64,000 nucleotides of DNA from Puffinus mauretanicus (Eukaryota; Chordata; Aves; Procellariiformes; Procellariidae), in the NCBI GenBank assembly GCA_023333565.1, contig JAJKFH010000102.1, positions 7,643,001-7,707,000 of the forward strand. Reading direction: 5' to 3'. Made by a program: the position numbers and the translations under genes. A model generated the notes under the pieces. That model saw only the letters and a program-made list of their open reading frames with translations. It had not been told where the DNA came from and ran no database searches. Position 1 is the first letter of the stretch, and each line of letters opens with the position of its first letter. Shown piece by piece: positions 22,472-35,800 of the stretch.

Positions 22472-23559
22472 AGCATGTTGTTCCTTCTCTGGTCAGGGGA
22501 AACAAAAAGAAAAATGCTTCATCTGTGTTATAGATATTAGTGCATCAGAGTTATGTTCTTAATGGTCTTCTGATCCTGGAAAAGGATCTGGAAAAGATGA
22601 AATAGGCAACATTTTGATGTTAGGTGAAATAATTCAAGACTAAACCCCTGCTCCTTTCACTGTAAGCAGGGAAACTAAGGGAGGCTGACTTTTACAGAAC
22701 TATTTCTTCTACCATACTCCCTTCAGTGCTTCAGGCTCCCTCCCTTTACCATGCGCTGGGCACGTGCCAGAGGTGCTCTGGCTGCTCCCAAGCCAGGCAC
22801 GTACTGATGGGTGGCCCAAACTACTCTGCCGGTCAGGCCAGCTGGCTGCTGCATCCCACAGTTAATGAAGATGCTAATTTGGGTTTCTTTTTGCTTCGCC
22901 ACCGATAACCTCTGCGTCCTTACTGTCTTTGTATTATTTGTTTGATATTGACTTACGGGTACAAAAGTGGTTAGGATGGAACTGATTGGCAGGTTGTGAT
23001 CATACAAGCCTCGCTTTCTTAGGAAATAGGGACAAATTTTGGTTGTTTAATTATTAGAGTCGGTTGAAATTTTCCAAATGTCAGTAGCTGATGAGAGAGG
23101 GGAAGGGGGGGGAAGTCAACGCCATCTCTCTGATTTTGCCTTCCTGAATTTTAATTGCTATGTTATTTGTTTATCACCCGGAATGAGGTAGGCTGTTCTC
23201 AGGCAGAACAAGATCTGGTAGTAACCTGCCACGCTCACTGAAAAACACAGAGAAAAGGCATAAATCAAGGGGATGAACAGGAAATGATTAGGCATAGAGA
23301 AATGTATAATGCGGATACTGGGAGGTGAAGGATTGTGAAAGGAAGCAAAGCAGGGAAATAAAATGAACAACAGAAAGCCAGGTGTTCTAGAAAGAAGAAA
23401 GGCACAGACTTGGAAATGGATGTTTGATGGTATTTAAATGTAATATTTTTCCCCTCTATCAGGAATTGAAGGGTTCTCTAGTTTTGTGTGTGGAAAAGAT
23501 GACAGTCTTTGACAGAGTAGAAAAGAGAGGGCGGGCAAGAGGGAAATGGAGTAGTAGTC

Positions 23560-24260
23560 AGCTTCAAGATCTGATTCCAGGCATAGTGTCTGAATAGGAG
23601 AAGGCACAGAAGTGCTTCTGGGATGAGATCAAAGCAAACCAAGCAGAATTGGCAGAGGATGGCACCAGGTGCCAGGCAAGAAGAGGGAGCTGCTCGGGGC
23701 AGTGGACCTGAAGGTGGGGAGTCTGAAAATCCTGTGAGACGTAGATGGCTAATGAGGTTGATTTAAGAAGTGGGATGAAATGGCTGGAACATCCCATCAA
23801 GGAAAAATCAGTTTGGCCGTGGCATTTTGGATAACATGAAGAGGAGCAGTGTGAAACATAAAGCTTACAAAGGATTTTACAGTTGTCAAGGCAGGGGATT
23901 ATTAAACTCATGGATATTTATTTTGCACCCTCCCTTCCATCAAGGCCTAGAATGGAAAGCTCTCTGTACTTAGTATTTTTGAACAGAAGAGGAAAAGGAA
24001 GACGAGTTTTAGTGGTGCTACAGGGAGACTATGGAGCTACACTAGAGAGACTGTGGAGTTATCCAGCAAGAAGGAAGGGAAGGAGTGAGCAGGTGGTTGA
24101 AGAAGCAGATGGAAAAAGTGAGACGCTACTTTGTGAGAGGGGGATATCACAAGGAGGAGTGGAGGGGGAGGGAAATGGGAAAAGAGAAAGGGAGGAAGGA
24201 ATAGATGGGGAACAGGAAACGGGATTGTGTTCAATGTCAGTTTTCAAAATGAGTGGACTA
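23560..24260 (+). mobile_element. Old L2-like LINE relic (3' region), tentative
   Basis: A purine-rich stretch whose phrases resemble the 3' part of ancient amniote L2-type LINEs: ttttggataacatgaagagg, then gattttacagttgtcaaggc followed by aggggattattaaactcatgg. This recalls the family pattern 'tttggat...ctgaa...ggattgcagtaatcaaggc...gagatga...catgga'. Further downstream, agatggggaacaggaaacggg and tgtcagttttcaaaatgag fit the same pattern. The match is diverged and made from memory of the family, so the limits are approximate. It could instead be fortuitous purine-rich sequence. Confidence 0.4.
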
Positions 24261-26325
24261 TAACTGCGATGCAAGACCTTTGATGAGAAAGTAATGTGGG
24301 ATGTATACGCATGTGTATTGATTAGGAGGAGATATACAACCAGTAACTGAGAATGACAAGGAGAACAAATTCATAGCTCTGAAAATTGGCAGAAACCTCC
24401 TCTGAGGCTTGGAGCTCTTGAGAGATCTGACACTTTGCTTCCTCTGCCTGGTCAGGAAGAGATTTTTTTTAAAAAAATAATATTTTACTGATGTTTCCCG
24501 TATGCTGTCCAAACTCATTATTTTACCTCCTGTGTGTTAAGTTAGAGTTGGAAAAAAAGGTTAAATCTTGGAAGTTAAAATAGAAAAAAAGACTACTACT
24601 CTGTCAACAAATGATCCATTTCTATGGAAAGAAGCTTTTTAAGGAATTAAGACTGCCTATAAGTCTGGACTTTCATGAAATTCAAGGACGTTCAGATTGG
24701 TGACTGATATGTATCTGTTTCTAAGCTATAAGTTAACTATCTTCACATAACGGTATTATTCATTATCATTCTTGCCCTCTCCTCTTGTCCTTACTTTAAA
24801 TAGGTTGATATTGATGAGGCTTGACATCTCAATTATCTCTCAAATGTGTTATGGCAGATTTAGTGAATTGGTCGTGCAACACCATTCATGGCTTCTAAAA
24901 GATTTATCCTTACCAGATAATTTATGATGAGGCATGTTGGATAGGGCAAAGTTTTCATACCAGGTATGTGGAGGCAGTTTTCTGTGTTGTTCTAAAACCA
25001 GAATTATTGCCTTTAGAAAACTTAAGTTGTTGGCAGTAATTATTGCAGAGTGATATCTGAGCTACCACCATTTCCTTTTAGACTTACAGCCTTAGGATGG
25101 GAGAGTCAAGATTTTAATCTGAGAGTACATTGAGTTTAGAGATACCTTCTAAACATTGCCGTTTGCAGAACTTAGAGATCAAGTTCCTACTCCGTTTTCA
25201 GCAGGAAATGTGACTGTGCAGGTAGTACAGTTTTCACTTGTAAAATATTGTGCTCAGTTCTCACTGGGGTTTGAAAAACAATGAGGAATTTCCTACCCTA
25301 ACTTTGCTTCATATAATACAAGAGTACTGACAATAGTCGTATTATGATAGAAATTTCCCTGTCTGACTAAGAGGATGCATGATGCCTGCCCCAGTTTCTT
25401 TTTTTGTCTAAAATATTTCACAGGCATCTCCCTTCAATGAATATTGGAACTTTGAGCCTGTGTAAGACTCCTTTTTCCACTTTGTATTCAAAATTTACTT
25501 CTCCGTCAAACCCTGGTTTGAGGTTGCAATTGGGATTAAAATGTTGCATAAAGCTACTCCTGGGGCCACTGCGACCTCTCCCACCTCTCCCCCCCAATAC
25601 TGTTGAGGGACTGCAAAAAGGTTGGTATCTTTGATGTTTCCAGTTCATTCCCCTACCACCCTAGTCAGCGTGGCCTTATCTGTAGGGAACCACTTTGTAG
25701 GCAGAAGATTATTCTATATTTGTTCTGTTTTTTCTTCTTTTTCCATAAGTAACTGCTGTAAGTCCCTGCTAGGAAAGAGGTAGTGCAGTAGCAAGACCTG
25801 TGATGTGCCTACAGCCGTTCTTAGGCTCGGGGAAAAATCAACAAGGTTATGTCATTTACAGTGGTTGTTTCTATATTCTGAACACTTGTCTACAGCTGTG
25901 GAGAGGGACTAGTCAGTGGTTCACACGTGAACATAAAAATGCTTAAATAGGTAGTGATGATTTTCGACCAGTGGCATAAGATTTTTGACTAAGAAATGCA
26001 AAGAGTTACTATTTGGGATGTGGATATTATGTGTTTCTGAAGTCACTGGCTCTGGGCTGTTTAATTGCAAATTCTAGCAATTTCTTCCATCTTCAACAAC
26101 TCTTGCAAAGTCATATAATAATACTCTTACCTTTTGTCTAAACTTTTAATTAAATCTGCAAACAAATGCTGTTTGCAGTAATCTTCCTTTGTAGTCACCA
26201 TGTCTGCTTACTCTTTCTAACCCATGCACACATCTATCATCATTAATGTGTATATAATAGTCCAAATAGATGGTTTCCCAGCATTCAGCAAGTTTCAGAT
26301 CGACTGATGTTTGTTGGTGAGTATT

Positions 26326-27075
26326 TTATCCACGAGCTGCGTGAGTGTTTCTGACCTGTGTAGAAATAATCTCATTAGAAAATGGCACGCCGACTATGGT
26401 AGCGTTCTTTATTCGCCACAATTCAGCATTGGTATAACCGACAGAAGCCCCCGAGGTATGTAACACACACCTCCCCTTTGAGACATAATCCGGTAATCGG
26501 TTGAATTGTGTGAAGCTCTTCCCCCTTCTCCGTCCAGGGTGCTGTATTTTTGCAGCACTGATGGTGCTGGAAGGAAGACGTTGCACTGGGGGGAGAGCAG
26601 GCAGCCGTGCAGCTGCTCTGGGGGCGGCTGCTGCTGCTGCTCTCAGCTTGGTGAGAGATGGTGAGGGGGGACCTGGGGTCGCTGCCCTCGCAATCCCCTC
26701 TGTATGATGAGTAATTAGATCTGCTCCTTTCCCTAGGGGAAACCCTTCTCGCCTCTGAAGGAAGAGCTCAGACTCTTCTGCTACCGGAGCCCTCCATGCT
26801 GGAAAGCACATCAGTCCGTGGCAGGGGCAGAGCGTGGACTGATGCCGCTGGTCTAGCGGGAGAGGAGAGCCCTGCTGCTGAAGGGAAGAGCCAAGGTGCC
26901 CTTCCCCACCTCCATCTCTCCTCTGCGGCTGCTTTGGTGCCGCGCAGGTCCCCGAGCGCGGGAGCTTTGTGCGTGCAGATGCTGCAGAGCCGGGCTCTGA
27001 GGCAGAGCTCTGCCGCCCCTGTTTGATGTCCTCTCCCCTCATCACGTCAATCCACTTGGATGAGGACCGGGTCAT
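26326..27075 (-). other. Long antisense ORF in GC-rich patch, unlikely gene
   Basis: A 249-codon ATG-to-stop frame on the minus strand, the longest ORF here outside the minisatellite. The underlying patch (about 26560-27030) is GC-rich with a CTG-type run near 26630, which lowers stop-codon frequency. The predicted product is Ala/Arg/Pro/Ser-rich in its middle, with no recognisable domain, signal peptide or membrane segment. No homologue is known to me. It overlaps shorter plus-strand frames equally lacking features. I record it because its length is unusual for the region, but I think it is a composition artefact or part of a noncoding transcript. Confidence 0.15.
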
Positions 27076-29144
27076 TCCTGTATGTGTTTAGGGCTTTGGA
27101 GGTTACTGTAATTAGATTCATTACGAAAATTTCTGTGAAATACCTGTGCTGTCAGAGACAGGGTGAGGGTGTAGGTGATCCGTGTTTCTGCTCCTACAGT
27201 GTTTCTACTAGAGCCTGCCTTGTCGCTTTGAATGCAGAAATAAGTGAAGGGTTAGTTAAGGTGGTATCAATCTTCATTCTTTGAAATGTGGATATTTTTA
27301 TTTAAGTCTTCATAGTGGAGTCTCTCAACAGATGTATAACATTGCCAATGGAAATAGTCTGACTGAAACTTGGATAACCAGATTTAGGATCAGCCATTAC
27401 ACTTCGCAGCTCAGTATGAACTTCCATCACTGAAAGTGAACATTTTTTTTTCAGTAAATTAATTCACTTTTTTGATCTCTGCGATATTTGACAAGTTTTT
27501 GCTGCATCCAGTTTCCTGCACTAAAGCAAGATGAAGGAATGAGACTAAAGGCTAACAAATGCAATTATTCTGCCTCTGAGCTTTGAAATGTCAGTTAAAT
27601 ATCGCTGTTGTTTATTAGGTTCCCACGAAATTTGAGTGGGATTAAATTTGCTTTCCAGTTCTCCCTGCATCTTAGAGCCAACTAATAATCTTTCCTGGAG
27701 ACATCTTTGAATCCAATTGACTTAAGCCATTAAGAATAAAAAGATGGAACTGAGGCAATTATTTAATTTGATAAAAGCTTCCTTCATCTTTGATTAAACA
27801 AATGTACAATACTAAGCCTGTTGCTGACACTCATGAAAATGATACATGGGAATTTCTCTTGACTATGTCTCCATGTAAAAACTATATATTCCGTTCCTAG
27901 GTAGTTACATTTTAATTTGGTAATTGCAAAAGATCAGAAAAAGAAAGAAAAAAAACCCCCACCCATAAAATAAGTCATTGAAGGAAAACCCCTCTTGCTC
28001 ATCTTGTCCTTTGTTTAGGAGTCAGGTGATGAGAAGATCTTTCCTTGTAAAGTCATTTAATCACCAGATTTTAAATATTTCACATAGAGATTCTTCTTTC
28101 ATTCCTGGTATCTGAATATATTTCAGATTATTTCATTGAGAAGTACTCCAAAGTGATAAGAATCACTGTTTTCATTCACATTGCAAAACTGCCCTTTTAT
28201 GTTCTTCTGCAAGAGTCTGTGAACATCTACGCCAACAGCAAGGGGATAAAATTTCTGGGAAGCACTTCTTTAGAGGCAAGACTATAATAAACCCTTCTGT
28301 ATATGGAGGTTGCTTGGAGCCCCATTTGTTGGTAATCAATCTTTTCTCTTCTCTAATACAAAATTCTTTTAAAAGCTTTAAATTTATTAACAACTGAAGC
28401 CTTAGTTTCCCTCTGCGAGGAACACCTATTTTTGTCCTCGTTTAAACAGAAAAGGAAGCGAAAGTGTGGTGATAGAGGGGACTTGCCAGTGTTACCACCA
28501 GGCCAAAGGCAGAGCCAGGAAAAAAAATCCAGAATTTCTGACTGGCTTTTGTGATTTATTAGCTGATGAACAGAAATATGTGGAGTTGCAACAAAGCCAT
28601 GCTGTGATTAGGACAATTTGATGCTATTACAGCCATGCTTTGACCCCATTTAAATCAATGGGTTTTACTTTCTTATCCGTCCCCTCTCTCTATAATTTCC
28701 AGTGTGTACAGGATTATAATCTATTTTAAAGTCAGAAAAGTATATAGAATATTTTAAAAAAATGCTAATCTATTTTGTATTTTTTTCTGCTTTTTACAGA
28801 TGAGATTTAGATAATTTTTCCTTTGAAAAGTTGCAGAGTTTGGCTGCAAAGTCATCTAGAAGTGATCTAGAAATCATAACCTATGTAGGGAAACTTATGT
28901 GGAACAGTCTTTTGCAGTCAAATCAAACATTGCCAAATAATTTAATTCATTTGAATTAAACCCCATATGTACAACTCCAATTTAAAGTCAGCTTTTGAAA
29001 TCATAGCAGTATATCAGTCTCACTGAAAAGCATCTATCTTCCCACTACAGATGTGCAGCCAATACCAAATGAAGTGGCACTGCAAGCATTCGAGTTGTTA
29101 GAATTCAAAGGTATAATGAAAAATTAGAGCATTCTGAACTAAAC

Positions 29145-29870
29145 AGGAAGCTATGCAGAAAAAACAAATGTAGAGTCCTCCACGTGGGGAGGAATATGCG
29201 AAAAACTGGGGGAGTTACTGGCTGTGGCATTTCTACAGAAAAGAAGCATGTGGTGTTAGGTCAGTGACTGAGCAAGAATAGGCAGTCCTACTATTTAGAT
29301 AATAGCAAATGCTGTGTTGGGTTATCTAAATAAGTGTAATGCATGAAGAGATGTATTTAAACTCAACTATGGCCTCAGCTGGGGTACTGTACTTGGTTTT
29401 GGCACCATGTGGTTAAATAAGCCTCAAATCCCAAACATGAAGTGTCCACTGTAAGCAGCAAAGAGCAGGAAGAAAGAGAACTATGAAGCCTAAGCCCCAA
29501 GGAAAGGATTGTTGCATCTAGAGGTGTCTCAAAATATATCGGTGGCTTCAAAGAGAAATGTCGGTTGCTGTTGATGAGATGAGAAACAGTGGACTGAAAT
29601 CTTGGGTTAGGAAAATGAGAGTTGAGAAGAAAAGTTATTAATCTGGTAGAGGAGAAGAAAGGACAAGGGAAAACTGCGGAGTGCTGTAACAGTTCCCGGT
29701 GGCGGGGTTAGCTAAGGTGGTGGAGGTGAGATAATACCTCATCAGCAAAAGCGATCGCTAGATACTAGGAAGAACTTCCCAGAGAGTGCTGTGAAATCCA
29801 TGTAGCTTTTGCTTAAGTACAGGTCAGATAAGTCGGGCTATCCAAGTAAAATCTCCCCTGAGACAGAGAG
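29145..29870 (+). mobile_element. Diverged CR1 LINE relic, sense
   Basis: Old CR1-family non-LTR retrotransposon fragment in the same orientation as the gene. It covers the end of ORF2 and the 3' UTR. Diagnostic phrases are: gtcctccacgtggggaggaat (CR1 'ctgcacctggggaggaat'), ggcctcagctggggtactgt (CR1 'cctcacctggagtactgt'), ctaggaagaacttcccagag (CR1 'caggaagaacttcttcac'), and agtacaggtcagataagtc (CR1 'aagaacaggttggataaac'). They occur in the right order and at roughly the right spacing. Frames are broken by many stops and indels, so it is an inactive copy. The ends are approximate, and the octamer tail was not identified. Confidence 0.7.
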
Positions 29871-32800
29871 CAGGTAAGTTGATATTTTGGGCGACTGTCT
29901 GTTCAATTAATCTCTAAAACTCTCCAGATTACAGTAATTTAAAGGGCTAATTGATAATGGGATGAAATGGGAAATTATAAATGAAATGTCATGAAATTAT
30001 AGTTTGATGCTTTCTCTTAAACAAAAATAAATGTTTTATTAGTGATCATCATAAAGCAGAGAGAGAAGATATCGGGATTAAAATAATCCATTTGTATTTC
30101 TGATTGAAAAGTCCTCAAATTTCAATTCTAATGTGTGTTTATTGTAGAATTGGAGAGGAATAGGATGCATTATCTTACATGCGCATTTGTATATCTCCTA
30201 CCTTAAACTGGGATCCTGATGATAATTGTAGTTGTCTCTATTGTGAATGGCATTTTAATTGCAAATCTTTGCCTTACCAAAATCACCAGTGCTTGCCCAT
30301 ATGTGCTGATATTCATTAACACATTGTCTCACACATTTTCATTTTCTTGGCAAGTCATTGCAGGAAGACTGTTGCTTTTTGGTTTGTTTTTTTTTTTTAT
30401 CCCCATCTCCTGCTGTCTTCTTAAGACCACTGTATTGAAGAGTCTGCCAGCAGTACCAACCAGAAAGACAACCAGCTGTCTGATTTTCCATTATTAGGTT
30501 TGTGAAATGGGAAAGCTATATATGTCCTTGAGCAAATAATGCGCTTAATTAAGGTGATTTTTTTTCATCCTTATATTGCTGCAGTAGGACTTGGTATGAG
30601 AGCTTCTAAGTCCTACTGCCAGTATGTGCCATAGCGTACCCAAGTGCCTCATGTTTAAGTATGTGAGTAATATCTTCAAAATCAGTGGAATAACTTATAT
30701 GTGTTTTGCTGGATCAGGCAATTTAGTGTCTTGTATGAGCGACCCAAGTTTGTTGAGGGTAACAACCCAAAAGATTTTTAAGTGCCTAATCCTAATCTTT
30801 CTTTGGTCTTTGGCTTTAACCCAGATTTTTCTACCACTATCCCATCTCTTGAATTTTTTTCAGATATTGATTGGAAAGCAAATATATCTTTTTTTAAATG
30901 AAGATACAAGGCATCCTGCAATCTCAAAGACTGCAAATAATGAGAACACAGAAAACTACTACTTCTCTGCAGTCTGTCAGATTGTGACATTCCCACCTTT
31001 TCTTTTGTTCCCATCTCTAAAAAATAACTTTCACTTTTAACAGCATCTGCAGCTGTGTGATCCCCTAAACTTCAAAGAAAGCCTCCACATTCAGGAGATG
31101 GTCGCAGGAGTGTAAGAATTAACCTTACGGGCTTAGTCACAGGCCAAAAGCTTTAGGTTAAGCATAGGTGTCAAAGAAGCAGAGAGGTTAATTAGTATCT
31201 ATTTTCTCATTAAACAGTGGAGGGGATTGCTGGGAATAAAATAATCTATCTGAGAAGACTGGTGAGTTTTATTCCTGTGCTAATCTCTGCTGATGTGTGC
31301 AGACTGGTGAGATCCCAGCGCTGCTGATCTCGGGCAGCGGCCGATGGGCTGTGCGGTAGGTTATTCAGCAGTCTTCAGTCTGGGCAGCAAGGTAGGTTGG
31401 GAAACCAGTTGCTAGGTTCGTCAGCAAGAGCTTGTGCCTTAGAAGCCTCCTCCCTGTTTTTACTTTTGCACTCTCAACTGGGGAGGACAAGATCTGGCCA
31501 ATCATTTTCAGACAGAATTTGTTATAATGAATGCCAAAGTATTTGAAATGTTTTTCTGCTGACATTTTAGTTTTCATAGTCAACATTTCCATTCATATAA
31601 TGTCTGGAAAGATTTGCTTGTTTGAAAGCAATGTTTTTCTCAATAAAAATTTTAGGATATTATTTCAATGTGAATTTCAGTGAGAAGTCTAAATCAGTAG
31701 GACTTAGAACAGATACTGAAGGAAAAGACAAATGGAGAGAGAAACGCCAGTGTGGAGTCCTTTAAGGGAACAGATTCTCTCCTGGTGTAAATCACTGTAG
31801 CTCCCACTCCAGTACTTTACACCCACCAAAAACCTGACTTGGATTTTTTTCTCACTAGGGAGGGTTGGCTCTTGCACTCACGTAGCTTTTGGCTGGACTT
31901 GCTTTCCAAGCCAAAAAAATCCCAGAGGGTGTGGATGAGACAATCCCTTCTTTCCAGTCTGCTCTGGGGTCCGGGCAGCCTTCTCAGCCCACCCTCAGTG
32001 CTGGAAGTATGGCCTGCCCTTTGAGGAGGACATGTAGGCAAGTTGATTTGTTGGAAAGCATCAATACTAAGAGGCTGCTAGCAGAGGCAAGGCAAAAGCT
32101 GATGCTTCATAGCTAAGCCATTTGGTGTAGTTTTTAACTGGAGAGTTTTCAGCTCTAGGTACCAGTGCTAGTTCTGTTCTAGCCAGCTGGCACCATAGAT
32201 GCTAGCCAGTGTGGAAATCAGAACACCTTTTTGACCCATAATTGGCTATTTCTCATAACCGGGTTAGTACCAGCATGTGTAGGTATTTCAGCACCATCAT
32301 CTGTGGTCTATACATTTACTGTATAGACTTAGCGAGTTGCCAAAGTGCACTTCACTAGTCATGAAGATAGTCTCACAGAAACCCCCAAATTACTCCTAAA
32401 CAGTCCACACTGAAAGAAAATCCTGTTACATCCCAGAGAAATATAAAGATTTGTTGACATTTGTTGTTTTTCAAACTATTACGCTCCCCCTAAGCTGGAT
32501 GTGCAGTTTAAAATCTAGGAGTGTGAGGTTGTGACTCATGAAACGTTTTTTATAAGCAAAAACTGAGCTGATTAAAAGGACAATTGGCTTGAGTCAGAAT
32601 GTTAAAAAACTGCTGTATCTTTCTTACAAGAGGATGCTGTTAAATTGCTGGAAATGAGTCATTGTAAGCGCTAGAGAACATTTTTCATGATCAGCCTTTT
32701 ATGTACGATAACAGAAATAGAATAATTTTCAGTGAAAATACACCTCCAAGTAGAGGCGGCTTTATTTTATTTTATAGTGAAACTGCTATTTTTCTGAACA

Positions 32801-35800
32801 GAACAAATCCACTTGTAAAAATTGGCATTTGCATTTTATTGCTTTTAGTTTACTTCTGTAGAAAATTTGGGAAGTTGACAGCTGTCAAATTAGTGTTTTC
32901 CTTACATTTGTTTAGATAAATGTTTAGCTATAAAGATCCTTGGAGGGTGATACACTCGCTTGGTGATACACTGTGACTGAACTACTGGATCATTTTGTGC
33001 ATAGGAAGGTTGGTTAATACAGTGTGAGACGGCGTAGGGTTATCAGCGAAGGTCGGCTGCTCTGGTTAGCTAGGCAGACACGGGGCTTTTGGTCGGGTTG
33101 CTCTTCAGGGCCTCTTCCTGGTGCTGGTTCCTGCCAATATTTCATGGTTTCTCAGAGCAGAGGAAGAATCTGTGGCTGGAAAATTGAAGCCAGTAAAAGG
33201 CTTCATCAGCTGTAAAAGGATGCCTGTTGCTCTCTGCATGACACAATGTTGGTGAATATTAGCAGCTAACCCTGTCTCTGAGATTTTGTGAAGATCTGAT
33301 GCTGAGCACTTCTACCCTATCTCTAAAACCAGGAGGAAATACATTATTGCTTCTAAGGGAAAGGAGAATGTAGTCAGGCAAGCTTTCTGAACAACAGTCC
33401 TTTGAAGAGGAACTGCTGTAAAAAGTTGACTGTAAAGGGATAAAGAGAGGGTTAGAAAGAGGAGGCAATGGAAAAAGGTGTCTTCCTCTTAAGGACCTCA
33501 GAGTTTTCTTCCTTCAGGGGAGAAGACCAGTTTTAGATTTTATGATACTATGTTTATTGCCTGTCCATTCCTCTGCACAGAGCAGGTCATGACAGGAGGC
33601 TGTGAATAAAGGTAATGTGCTGGGGGAAGCATCAGCACCTTTGAAAGCACTGTGGGGTGACTGCCCTCCTCTCCCATGCTGATGTCCACTGTTCTGACCA
33701 GCTTGTCTGCTGGCAAAGAACAACTGGAAGAAAGATTTTTGCCAATAAACCTGTATGGACTGGGCAGTAAAATACTCAAGAACATACACCTTCCCAATAA
33801 CTTCATGCCTATGGCTGACAGAGGCGTATGAGGGAAGAAGGGGACGAACTCAACTCTAGATAGACACATCTGTTCTCCAGCAGTGCTCCTCATATTAGAT
33901 GTATGAAAGTATCTGTGGGGGTATTGAACTTGGTGGCTAGAGATACAGCAGGGTCCGTTGTCAGTTGAGGCACTGCTGTCTTGGAGACTGACTCCAAGAT
34001 CTGATTTTTTTTCTAGTGAGGCACCACTGACAAGGAGGAGGGAGGAACTACCATTTGCCTCTCTTTCATGTAGTGTAGTAATAAAGAAATTGTACATTTT
34101 ATCTTACTAACTCAGACATTTCTTGCCTTGCTTTATCTCTTTGCAGTTTCCTGTGAGGTACAGCTGCTTGTATGTTCTTTTCTGGAGGGCTGATGCTACT
34201 TAATACAGCCTCATCCCCTTTCTTTTTTAATGCTCCATATTAGGAGCTGGATGTTGATCCACTATCTTTTATTATTTGCTTACTGTTTGCCCTTTCTGTT
34301 CCTTGGATTTGCTACTCTACGGACAAGAATTGGTTTTGAAGGAAATGTATTTGAAATGTTAAAAAATGATTTGGAGAGGTAGGAGGAACAGAGCATGAAC
34401 AGCAGAGGGGAAGAAACAACCTTTTCAAAGTACCTGCATGCTAAATTGAATCTTTTATCTTTTATAGTTTTTTAATTTTCTTTAGTTTCTCTGTGGGATG
34501 ACCGAAGGGTAACAAATCTGGTCATTACATGATAAAGTTAAATTTGTGATTCATGAAATTCCAAACAAGAATTTTGCAGTTCTTAGAAATTGCTAGAAAT
34601 TTATTAAAAGTGGAATAATACAACACCTGCAAGGCAATACTCTGATATCATTGAGGAAACTAGCATTTGAGAGACTGTAATACGCTGAAAGAAAGAGGAG
34701 GACGTAGGCTAGAGCAAGTCGAGTGCACGATAGTGAAGGAGTCAATACAGCGAAGATAAACATTTAGTCTTAACCAAGGGTTCGGAAGTGAAAATAGAGA
34801 ACAAACAGGTTAAGGGATTTTTAGGTAAACGAGAAGTTAGAGAGATCTGTAGAAATTTTTTTCAGGAGTTTGTAAGTAAATAGCCAGAGCAGTATCAGAA
34901 CCACTAAGGAAGGATCTTTGGGACTATTTTTTCACATGTTCTCAGTGAATGGTAAAAAAGGAAGAGTAGTACCTGTATTAAGAGAGTGGGAAAAAATGAA
35001 GGACAGAAGGAATTAGTTATTGTAACTTAGTTTAGTACACGGAAAGAGAATGGAAATGCTTAAACACTAAAGGAAGTATCTAGATGTTCAGAAGGCCTTT
35101 CACAGGAGGTAACAAAGAAGGTAAATGGCATCATCATTGAGCAAAACATCATCGGGGACTGAAATCTGTTTTTCAAAGCCAAGGGGTTGCAAGGTATGGA
35201 AGTCAGATTTTCAAGTCTGTCTCAGAAAGTTGTGAGCTTCTTCTGATACTGATTGATTTATGTTCTGTAAGAAGTCTTGAAAATTGTAAATGGCTTAATT
35301 CTGACAACTCTGGAATGTGTTTTTAAACTTGGAGGCAGGGGGAGAAGAGGAAGAAAGCGTTGAGCAGCTCTACCCACAGACTCATTACTGTTCATTAAGA
35401 GGTCTTTGGAAGAAATGTTCTGATTTTATTGTAGAGATGTCTGTGTTTCACTTGTATGCAGGCTGACAGAATGAACAATTAGGTAACTGTGTATATGCAA
35501 AATGGGTAGAATATTTATGAAAGCCAGCATTTCAAAATGACATAGCAGGGATAAAAAGACAGGTGAGTTTTTTTACCAGAATGGTCCTGTCTTTGTATTT
35601 CCCTCATGAATTAGTTAAATTTGTGAAGAAACATAAACTCAAAACTGAAGGATTCAGTTAATATGTGACCAAGTCATGGTCTATTCCTGGAAAACTCTTT
35701 GGAGACCTTCCAGGAGGAGCAATATGGACAACAAGGGGATACAATGGGTCGTTTTCTCTTTATTCATCATGCCTAGAAAGAGTTTTGCTTCCTTTGTTGG

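Larger units (their letters stand above)
22472..29139 (+). other. ST8SIA1: ST8SIA1 downstream intron, 5' part
   Basis: Intronic DNA. It contains an L2-like relic (about 23560-24260) and a GC-rich patch with a long minus-strand ORF (26326-27075), both listed separately. The stretch at about 27300-28150 is AT-rich and unique in appearance. No coding exon for the C-terminal part of ST8SIA1 (sialylmotif S region) was seen in any frame. No RNA gene was recognised. Confidence 0.75.

Noticed and set aside
30624..31040. 138-codon plus-strand ORF with hydrophobic segments
   Set aside because: Phe/Ile/Leu richness follows from T-rich DNA. No homologous family recognised.
33540..34097. 185-codon minus-strand ORF
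   Set aside because: No recognisable domain, Ser/Leu-rich random-like composition, overlapping frames equally open, no splice or promoter context.
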